A DNA stretch of 64,000 nt from Marasmius tenuissimus (Eukaryota > Basidiomycota > Agaricomycetes > Agaricales > Marasmiaceae), in NCBI GenBank assembly GCA_029532415.1, contig JAQOTA010000052.1, forward strand, positions 2,294,001 to 2,358,000. Reading direction: 5' to 3'. The notes under the pieces are model-generated. The model was not told where the DNA came from. It ran no database searches and was given only the letters and a program-made list of their open reading frames with translations. This document shows positions 55,397 to 64,000 of this stretch, piece by piece. Made by a program: the position numbers and the translations under genes. How positions within the stretch are numbered: the first letter of the stretch is position 1; every line of letters begins with the position of its first letter.

Positions 55397-56304
55397 ATGG
55401 CATCCACCACTACGCTCTCAGGTCTATCAGCCTCCGTCACGCGTATCCTCTACTTGACTGGATTTTCAAAGGAACTCAAGACCAAAGATATCCAGTCAGC
55501 TTTCTCAGAATGGGATAATACGAATGGAGGATTCAAGATAAAGTGGAGAGACGACACTAGCTTGCTCATTGTCTTTCAGGACGCATCAGTCGGTGAGTAG
55601 GCCGCAGAAATTCCATCCCAAAAGCCGCCAGCAGAAATTCCTGATCACCTGTTCATCCAGCCAAACGTGCTTATCTTCATACGCTCGCCTACCCACCACA
55701 AGTCCTTATAAACAGCTCCACCGGTGTTCCTGCCATAATCAAACCCTACGACGGCGCAGACGCTCAGAGCGTCATCCAAACTGTCAATTCTCGTGGGCAG
55801 CACAACCCAAATAACCCATCTCGTCGGTCCAACTCCATCTCTGGATTCCAATCCACCCACAGGGGATCCATATCTGGTAGAAATGGAAACGGGAACAACG
55901 GTGGCACCGGACCTGCCGCTTCTGCTGCGAACAGCATGTCCCAACACATCACGATCCCTGAATACCCCACCCCTAACGGGAACCCCAACAGTGGGCGTGA
56001 GGGATCACCTACGTTGCCTAGCTTGCCTTCTCATCCAACCTTGAACGCTTTAATCAATTCGTCCTTGGGAGAGGCAGTGGCTAACCCGAGCCCACCGTCT
56101 GACCCGGCAATATTGGCGACGAGCCTGAACCCCGAAATGGCCACTGGCGGACCTAGGATTGGAGATTCAGGAAGGAGGATGCTGGGCGCTGCGCTGGGAG
56201 TCAGGCATCCAGGGCTTGGGCCGAGAGTTCTCAATGGATCAGCAGGTCATCACGGAATGGACGGCGTCGAGAGGGCTATGGGCGGAATGGTTATTGCCGA
56301 GTAA
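55397..56304 (+). CDS. RRM-like protein, R3HCC1L/Thc1 type
   Basis: Exons 55397-55592 and 55661-56304, 279 aa. The N-terminal 100 residues form an RRM-like fold: RILYLTGFSKELKTKDIQSA, then GGFKIKWRDDTSLLIVFQD and VAKRAYLHTLAYPP. The I-K-W-x-D-D-T pattern followed by a V-F strand is characteristic of the R3HCC1/R3HCC1L-type RRM rather than a classical RNP1/RNP2 RRM. The remaining 180 residues are Gly/Asn/Ser/Pro-rich and disordered. No R3H domain is present. RNA binding is inferred from the fold only. Confidence 0.82.
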
Positions 56305-58213
56305 AAGAGAAATACTCTGCTGAGGAGGCGTATGCTCTATTGTTTTCGCCTTCTGAATCTTCCCCCTTTCCTTCCATGCTTTCTTCTCTTCTGTTTTTCT
56401 GCTTTCCTCTTTCTCTCTCTTCTCGTTGTAAGTAAGTATATTGTGGGACTGGGAGGGACCAAAACGTGTTGTGCGCGGAGAAACAGAGTTAGGTTGTTAC
56501 GAGGTTTTCATCAGTCAAGGGTGCTTTTCCCCTCCGTTTCTACTTCCCCTTCTATCTTTCGCAGTCTTATTATACGGATGGCGGGGCGTTTTACTCGTTT
56601 CCTTGAACTGATTTTTAGGATTTATTTCAGGAAACGACCAGCCCCCCTCCTACGAGTACACCTTCGCTTCTTCGTCTCCTTTATCGACCAACAACATAAC
56701 ATTCGTTTGCAACCGCTCTTCTCCTTTATTAACAACCAAATGCATAATAATGTATTCTCCTTCAAAACGCCGTTATAATCGTCCGTAACTCATTTTTTTC
56801 CGATTCCGGACATACGTCTATCTGCCATCATGATCAAGCGTCGCATCCCGTCGAGCTGTCTTGAACAGACTTTGAAGAACAGATTGCTGTTGCTATACAA
56901 TGTCCGATGTGACCGTCTTGGAAGATGCGGGCGTGCTGTAGTGGCATCAAAAGTTATGTTCAGCGTGCGACATGCCTACTGACTGCTGCTGTGGTGTCCC
57001 CCACACGTCCCTCATTGCTGTTCTCATTGTTCTTTCCCTGATCGTCATCCTGTATGCCTTCCTAGATTATTCTGGGGTCTCTTTGTTACGACGCGCAGAC
57101 TCACGCATTCCCAGAACAGAGTAACTTCCAACGACCTCGAGGCCTTGATTCTCGAAGCTCTTGCAGGGGATAAGTAAGGATAAGTACCGTGTGTACGGCG
57201 TGAATGGTTGCTTACATTCATGTAAGTAATTCTTTTGGCTGGAATGTTAGTATTACGGGGTCTCCACGCGTTCGGAGGGGAGTCTCGGCTAACAGTGTGG
57301 ATGGGTGAATGCATCACCAATCCCGTCATGATACTCATTCCGAAAGCCGTGAGGGTTTCTTTGTTTTGAATCCGTGAGGAAGGGGTGCTCGTCGGCTGTT
57401 ACAACGCCCGCAGAGCATGCATTCCAGGACCGTAACAGGAGGAATGATTGAGGACACTTTCCGAAAGCTTTGGCTCGGTACGGTGAATGCTAGCCATGTC
57501 AGTGCCGGCGAAGCGCTCGCGACGGCACTCCGACTCGCGGTCAGCACGGTAGCGAACTTTCACTCTTCCGCTGACTAGGGTGCTAGACAGCTTGTTCAAT
57601 CGTTGTTCAATCACCTTGCGAGCGAAGCCTCGAGGGTTCTTTACGGTAACAGCATGGTTGTCATGCCTTTTGGAGCTCTTGGAAATTGAAAAAGAGAACA
57701 GGAAAAAAAAAACATATGTCTCCGTCTCCGTCTGGGAACAAGGCACCACCGAAGGTGAGGTAAATATCACTCATACTTATTCCATGCTGATAAGTTCTCC
57801 TCTCTTGCCTTCTATCGGCCCTGAAACGCTCGCATGTTTTAATGCATTGGCAACGCTGGGAACGATTGACAAGCTATGTGAGCTCCCGAACCAAGCCCGA
57901 ACTACCCAAGGGCTACCCACTAATAACGCTTTGCTTTTCTGGGTTTGAACTGCTTTGAACCTGCTGATCAGCCAGATATGGCTTTTCCTGGGATCGGAAG
58001 AACAGCACGCTATGCGAGCGGTATAGTCATCACGCCATGCCAGGGTACCCGTCATCAATTTGCCCTGTGTGCATCCGCTGCTGTTCACTTGTTTCGCGGC
58101 GCCTGTTCTAATAAAAAAGAGAAGAATTGGGAATATGGGGCTGCCATGAGACGTGATCGCTGTTTATCATTCTTCTTTTACCGAAGTCGTGCAGGGCCCC
58201 CCCTCCAAAGGAT
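56305..58213. other. 1.9-kb interval without a supported gene
   Basis: Begins with a T/C-rich 3' UTR. A minus-strand open frame of about 120 codons near 57.4-57.8 kb has no ATG context or domain that I trust. Nothing else supportable. Confidence 0.4.
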
Positions 58214-58222
58214 CATATATAA
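58214..58222 (+). promoter_or_regulatory. TATA box
   Basis: CATATATAA about 205 bp before the ATG at 58426. The intervening C/T-rich leader is typical of fungal 5' UTRs. Confidence 0.45.
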
Positions 58223-58425
58223 CATCGTTGATCAACGTGCCATTTCTGGCTTTCCATTGTTCCTCCCTTCGCCACATTCCCTGATTCTTTCATTTAAAGG
58301 TGGACCTACGCGGACAGGTCATGGTCTCTTTTTGACCTCCCTCTACCAACCAACCACCCACACAATTAGAATCCGAGAAATAGATCGTTCCAGGCTCAAA
58401 TCAAATCAAGTTTCTTTCACGGACG

Positions 58426-60031
58426 ATGGCGTATCATAAATCCTTTCAAGGTAAGATGTCGTTCTTTCTTTGTTCACCATTCGATTATCCGGCACTTACA
58501 TCTTTCATTCATATCTTCTAGGATACCACAATTCCAATGAACCGCTTTCAGGAAGCGGGTTCAGCAGTGGTGCTGACTCTTTCAAACATGGCACTCAGGG
58601 TATTGGGCTGGCCGGCCAGGATCGATCCAGTGGCAACTGCGACGCTCCCGCTTCCATCTACAGTGATGTCCCATCGGGCACCGTTCCTCGCAATGACAAT
58701 TCGAATCACGTAACTGGTCTTCATAACGCCACCCAGCATTCAAACTTGGCAAATCATTTTGGAAACCTTAGCGTGGCACCAGACGTTCCCGGGGATGATA
58801 AAACCCATCTACCCATCGCTCCCCTTCAACTTCATTTCCCACCCACACTTCCACTTCCCTCCCAGACGCGTTCATCATTCCCTCCCGACGCGATGCAGCA
58901 GCCATCGTATCAACACCACAACCACCACCATCACTATCTCAATGCTCCCGTTCCTGACACCAGATCGTACCAACAATACCCTATGTCTTTCTCGTACGGG
59001 ACGGCAGCTAGTCTCCCAATGATGCCCGAAGCGTCGACCTCTCAGCACAAACTCCCAGGAAACTACGGAGCTAATCCCTTCTGTGATATCGCCCCGGGTT
59101 ACAGTGATACACGGTATGTCAGTGGAGCCATGCCGCAGGAAACCTCGGATTTTCTATTTCAAGGTGGCGAAGACGATGATGTTGAATATGAATCAGACGG
59201 GTACGGCTTGGAACGGGAAATTTACGAGTCTTCTGACATGGAGCTCGATTCGGACGCTTATCGCCATCCTCCTCAGCCACAGCAACCACAACACCACGCG
59301 TGGAATCAATTTCAGGCTCCTCATCCTCCACAGACGCAGAGTTGCTTCAAATTGACGCCTTCCGAATGCGATCCAGAGTGGTATTCTGGTGAAATTAGCC
59401 CCGAAGGGAATGGTGTACCATACCCCTGGAGGACCGCAGGGAAGGATCAGTGGCAGCAACCGGACTCGCTTGGGCCGCCCTGGGGCCAAGTCGAAGCGTT
59501 CCACTCGGACGATATACTCACGTATCATCAAAACCACGGTCCGGGTCAGTCATTTACCTTGCCTTCTTATCCTTGTACAGTATGGGACTCACGGTTATAT
59601 TGAAAACTCTAGAATCTTCCTCACACCGCTGTGATTATGATTATGACGCCCGAAACACAACTCCTTCCGACATCTCGTCATCTGCTTCACCGCTATCGCC
59701 CATAGATGGTCTAACATACCCCGTGTCACATATCCACGTCCCCGAGTCGTCGCATTTGTCTTCGATAGCCACACAAGCTCCGTACCCGCATTCAATGTCA
59801 GGGATAGCTTACGGTGGATACGATCCAACGTTACCCGTCAAATCAGACGATAACTCGGAAGTGGCTTCCAGTGCTCCCTTCATCGCAGCTTTCTTGAACG
59901 GAAATGGTTTCGCCAATTCGACTGCCACTGCCGTTACTACTCCCGTTCTTCATGCACCGCGGCCAGTACGACCGATTCCAACAGTTTCGTTCGAGGATCT
60001 CGCTGCGTCCATTTCGGATGTCCAAAAATGA
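58426..60031 (+). CDS. Uncharacterised low-complexity, His/Gln/Pro-rich protein
   Basis: Exons 58426-58450, 58522-59544 and 59613-60031, all in phase, 488 aa. Composition is Ser/Pro/His/Gln-rich with a His run (HHNHHHHY), an acidic patch (GGEDDDVEYESDGYG) and repeated PQPQQPQ. The C-terminal end (RPIPTVSFEDLAASISDVQK) looks like a short conserved helix. There is no signal peptide, membrane segment or recognisable DNA-binding domain. Such composition is common in fungal transcriptional regulators, but that is only a suggestion. Confidence 0.7.
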
Positions 60032-61615
60032 GCGACGGGGCTCAACTTTCCGACCTTCTCTCACCTCACTTCCCCATCCCGGCCAGGCTTCACCTTCGAT
60101 GAAGTGATTCATCGATCATCTCTTGTTCTCTTGGCGAATAACTCTCATGTTATTTCAACTTTTTTTCTTGTTACTCCATCCCGGTCAGGAATAGCTTCAG
60201 CCACTTCCGTTCCATCCGAGGACTCCAATCAACAACTCCGATTCCCGAACTTCTTTTCTTTAGAATCGGAACCGACTACCACCGCGTGCGGGGGCCTTAC
60301 TAAGTTCGACCCTTCACGATGACTAGCGACCCTTTGTTTTTGAAGCTTCCCTCCCAATGTCCATCGACAATCGACATCAATTCACCTTGCGAATCCCCCC
60401 TTCCTCTTCCCGATTGATTTCCTCCCTAGTCCCTTGGCACGAGGTCGCATCGAAGCGAAGACTTTTTTCCCTTCATGCCGCTCATCAGCCCGTCTGTCCT
60501 CACCCATCTATCCCGTCTATCCATACATCTATCTGTCCATCTCCCTACCTTCTTGATCCTTCCCATACGACGGCCCTCAACAGCTCTCAGGACCTTCCGA
60601 AATGTCCTCTCTCGTTCCCATACGCCCAGGCGTCCGCAAAAAACAACCTTCACGAGAGGCTTCTTTTTTCCACGGTCTAGATGAACCACACCAGTGAAAT
60701 CTAAATCGGACTCACTCTCAGTTTTATCTTGCTCTTCGCATAGACTATCATTATTCACGCTTATATTCTTTCCCTCTACTGTACAACGTAAAAGCTCTTC
60801 ACTGCACACCTCTTCTTTTTGTTCTTCGCTCGTACATGCTTCTCCGAACTTCCGATTGCTTCACATGTATCATATCACAACAGTTTCGCCACATCATCAC
60901 GTTTCGCAACTCGCTAGTAAGTATCACTCCAGGTCATTGTCCGCGTCATCATTGTTCACTCGATTTGATTCCAATACATGTAGTTTATAGAAGTAGTTCG
61001 CAAAGATGATACATCACGATATAATCATAATCATGATACTTATCAATCGAATGGGCGGATATCGCTTGAGTATGTCATGAAACAACTCATGTATGTATGC
61101 TGTGGTGAACAAAGACGGTGACTAAAACTCGATCAAGATGAGTATGGAGGGTAAGTAACGGAGCGAGGGTTTGGGCAAATCAAGGTATCAAGGTAAGAAG
61201 GTATCAAGGTATCCATTCAGACGGGTCCAGTAACCGAAGTAGAGTATGTGTCCAAAGTAGGGATAAAGATTGATGGCGGCAGGCGTTGGTGTCCAGCACT
61301 TGGCATCTCCAGCCACCCATAACTAAAAGAGGAGACTATCATTCGATGGATGTAGGCGCAGTGAGGGGAGTTGAGGAAGGAGCCATACAAACATCAAGAT
61401 GAACGTTCAGATGCCGCCGCCCGCTGAAGTCGTTCGGAGTCGGCTGGGCGGGGGTACATACCCTCTTCGTAGATGAGAAGGCTCTTGCATCGGAGTCTGA
61501 ACGAAAAACCTGTTGCTACGATAGACATGGGCGTCATACAGATAATTGTACGAACACCGATCGACCTAGGTACAGGCAGTGGCGTCAGTAGCGTCGTGGC
61601 GGCATAGAGATGTAT
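60032..61615. other. 1.6-kb convergent intergenic region
   Basis: 3' UTRs of both neighbours. A run of tandem AAGGTATCAAGGTATC-like repeats lies near 61180-61215. No gene seen. Confidence 0.4.
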
Positions 61616-63110
61616 TCATATCACCATCTGTGGATTGGTTGATCCTTGATTATAGTTGGAAAGGGAAGTGTTCGAGTTCGTCAGAGAGTTAGAGGGACGG
61701 ATGTAGGCGGCAGAGACGGGACTGTATTCTCGAGTGGTTTCACCCCGTCGTGCATGTAAAGGAGACTGCGCTGGGCTGGCACCAAGAAACCCGGTTGCAG
61801 CTTGAGCACCGCTAAGGGTTTCCTGTGAGGAGGACGATACGTGTGGACATTTGCTCGAAATTGCGGGAGCATTAACCTCAAGGGGCTTGAGTGCATCATT
61901 GACCAGATCGTAGAACTGTTGCCTCCCCGGGACGGACATCATCTGGTCCTCCATGCTGACCATGGTTGCCCTGTCGGTGTTGACCAGTGCGTTATCGATG
62001 CGAGAGACAGCCAAGGGATCGTCGTCGAAGGTAAGATAATCTTCGTAGTTGAAGTTTAGGGTTTCGAGTGTCTCCTTGATGAAGTCACAGGGAGAGAATG
62101 CTTCAGCCTCCTCTTCAACCAGGGTCGCCTCCGGCGAGTAGCTCGCAGTGCTCGAGTCCTCCACAGTTCTTTCAGCAAGCCAGTCCCCAATATTGAGAGG
62201 GTCAAGCGAATCGGGCAAGGAAGCAGAAAGCGAGATCTCGACGACTGGGAGCTCGTCCGCGTGTGATGAGCTCATCTGTGAAGCTAAAAGATGAGGGCCA
62301 TCCGACGGGTAAGGAAGCCTCTCGTTGGGAGTCTGAAGCTGAACAAAGACGGGCTGAGGTAGGTGAGGGCTTAGATCCCGTTTTTCGTGCGCATATATAG
62401 AGGTCCTGGGGGGGTAGTGGCCTTCAAATGGGTCATCGCAGTGATCCTCTGATCTTGGAGGCGAGCTAGGTTGAGCGTTGGTGCAGGTTTGTGCCAATGG
62501 GGCTCTGGTAGCCTTTGGTTTCGGTTTCTTCTGTTCCGACTTTTTCGATGAAGCCATATGACCAGCGTCCTTCTAACGGATTAGAAGGTCTTCGATGATA
62601 GTAGGGACTGTGTTCACATACCTTCCGTGAAGTAGATCCTGATTGCTCGACGGCTGCTGCTTTCGCTTGTCGGCTTCGAGTGAGATTGCTATGTCGGTCT
62701 TCCTTCGCAACGCGTAGACCTGCAGAATGGCCATTAATCGCGAGGATCGCGGTCGCCGAGTAGCGAGACCAACAATACCTCTGGAGTGGAAGTAGTCGTA
62801 CAAATGCCTTCTGTCAACTTGATACTTCTCCTGGAGTCGTTTTCGAATGGCGAAATTGGGCATCATAGCGCCAGGCTTGATGTAGACCTCCATCTCTCTC
62901 ACAAGATCGGAGCCGAGGCGTTCACCAAGCTCTAAGAGAAGACGAGTTAGTTCAACAACTTGAGATGCGTGCGGCAAGTAACCCACTGTAAGGGTTAACT
63001 CTTCGAGTCTTGCCATTACTGTCGTAGATCTCGGGATCATCGCAGCGCTTTCGTTTCTTGGGTGGTTCGGTTGAGGGTATCGCATAGATTTCTAAAGGAG
63101 TCGCAGACAT
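61616..63110 (-). CDS. Homeodomain-like (HTH) protein with acidic tail, putative transcription factor
   Basis: Exons 63110-62987, 62931-62779, 62719-62622 and 62572-61616, giving 443 aa. A basic N-terminus (PPKKRKRCDD) resembles a nuclear localisation signal. Residues about 42-115 form a helical DNA-binding-like unit (NFAIRKRLQEKYQVDRRHL, YDYFHSRGLRVAKEDRHSNL, RSRQAKAAA). In it, YQVDRRHLYDYFHSRG looks like helices 2 and 3 of a divergent homeodomain, without the canonical WFxNxR. The remaining ~300 residues are Ser/Pro/acidic and could be an activation region. It lies 265 bp downstream of SKI2 on the same strand. The family resemblance is by pattern only, so the transcription-factor role is inference. 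Confidence 0.72.
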
Positions 63111-63375
63111 AGTTCAAGATATTCAAGAAAGAGATGCAGCCTTGGTGTTTAAAGCGCTCTAGGTATGGTGGTGGTTGAGAACAGAGAGTCAACGTCCTGA
63201 CTTGTCTCAAGTCAGCGCGTCCATACTGATAGAAAATCCCACGCCACATTTCACGTGGACCCATAGGCACCCTCAAGGTTCAAGATGGCGAGGCTCGCGA
63301 TTGCGACATTTACAATTCCTTCTCTTGTGAGATGGTTTTTATGGTACAATGATGCTAAGAATACATACTGGTCGC

Positions 63376-64000
63376 TTAAAAATACAAGCTGGCAGCGAAT
63401 ACAACTACAGTAACAGGATGATGAGCCGCAAATACGTGGACGTGTGACAAATGGCAACTTACTGTCTCGTTTAATTTTGATCTGTGTTTCTTCCATCTTC
63501 TTGAACAGGTCCGCGTCACCTATCACTCGAGCAGCATCTCTGACCTCTCGGCAGGTTTCGTCCAAGCGTGTGATTACTCGCACAATCGTGCCCTCCGGTA
63601 CGTCAGTGAGAGCAGTAATCTGTTCGAAAGGCTGGTATCGACCTCCGGTCAGTAAGGGTTATTGGTGACAGATGGTCGTAAGTTTACTCACCATACCCTT
63701 GGCCCATTCATATACGACTTCAGCGAGTCCGAATTTCAGCTTAGATCGTGACTCTTCTGCCGCGACTTTATACCGGTCTTGCAGACGACCGATTTTTTCA
63801 CTTATTGCGATGATAGCGTCTCGACCTTGTTCGAGCTTCGGTGGAATAACTGGCTCTACGTCCGTCTTCTCCTGGAACACGAAGCATGACAACAGAGCAA
63901 CAACTTCCTCAGGTTCGTAGCTCGCAAGGGTGTTCTCCAATATTAATTCCGTGAGTATGAGTTCATTTGCGGAGTTGATCTGAGCGTAGATTAACACCGT
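63376..64000 (-). CDS. SKI2: Ski2-type RNA helicase, C-terminal end (partial)
   Basis: Only the 3' part is in the window: exons 63979-63692, 63631-63463 and 63404-63376, with an intron from 63980 to beyond the window edge. The protein is the DSHCT C-terminal domain: INSANELILTELILENTL, EPEEVVALLSCFVFQEKTD, FGLAEVVYEWAKGMPFEQIT, TDVPEGTIVRVITRLDETC, RDAARVIGDADLFKKMEETQ and the final FAASLYF. This is diagnostic for Ski2/Mtr4 DExH helicases. The ending KRDIVFAASLYF and the GTIVRVITRLDETCR run fit Ski2, which feeds RNA to the cytoplasmic exosome, rather than Mtr4. The last exon encodes only nine and two-thirds codons. Confidence 0.92.

Noticed and set aside
57399..57770. Minus-strand open frame of about 120 codons
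   Set aside because: No ATG at the proposed start, no domain, and no neighbouring exon to extend it. Length alone is not enough in GC-rich fungal DNA.
57945..58439. Plus-strand frame of 164 codons before the 58.4-kb gene
   Set aside because: It covers the TATA box and 5' leader of that gene, begins in a random context and has no domain.
1..64000. CRISPR arrays, bacterial operons and riboswitches
   Set aside because: No regularly spaced direct repeats or bacterial gene organisation were seen; the DNA is clearly fungal nuclear.

Overview
The window looks like nuclear DNA of a filamentous basidiomycete, most likely an Agaricomycete. Genes sit on both strands and are cut by many short introns of about 45-65 nt (GT...AG). 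The products are typical fungal housekeeping proteins: a G-protein beta subunit, Sad1/USP39, Rsm22, Nup192, a GM130-like golgin, an SMP-domain lipid-transfer protein and Ski2. An intact Ty1/copia retrotransposon and several gene relics lie between them. All gene models were spliced by eye, with reading phase checked across every junction.

Layout. 0.6-8.1 kb: Ty1/copia retrotransposon with one 2.2-kaa open frame and a 3' LTR; no 5' LTR is visible in the 659 bases upstream. 9.8-10.7 kb: a small secreted protein gene that seems to need a 2-nt microexon, then an intron-containing tRNA-Asp. 11.4-16.5 kb: an acidic protein of unknown function, a small membrane protein and the G-beta gene. 16.5-19.5 kb: no supported gene. 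19.6-22.9 kb: the most unusual part, a same-strand row of three very small genes, each encoding little more than one double-stranded-RNA-binding domain, plus a possible fourth relic. 23.0 kb: a 68-residue membrane peptide. 23.9-28.1 kb: Sad1 and Rsm22, divergent from a 96-bp shared promoter. 28.7-34.9 kb: Nup192. 35.8-37.9 kb: a broken secreted cysteine-rich gene and a BAHD acyltransferase. 38.4-50.9 kb: golgin, a large disordered protein with three related short motifs, and an Nvj2/TEX2-like SMP protein, all on the minus strand. 51.4-52.4 kb: a cullin pseudogene, followed by a short telomere-like repeat and about 2.5 kb of degraded DNA. 55.4-60.0 kb: an RRM-like (R3HCC1L/Thc1-type) protein and a low-complexity protein. 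61.6-64.0 kb: a homeodomain-like gene and the 3' end of SKI2.

The housekeeping genes do not form one pathway. They cover RNA processing and decay (Sad1, Ski2), mitoribosome assembly (Rsm22), nuclear transport (Nup192), membrane organisation (golgin, SMP protein) and signalling (G-beta). The accessory intervals (0-10 kb, 16.5-23 kb, 51-55 kb) hold the retroelement, the duplicated mini-genes and the pseudogenes. The best candidate for a previously undescribed system is the dsRBD mini-gene cluster.
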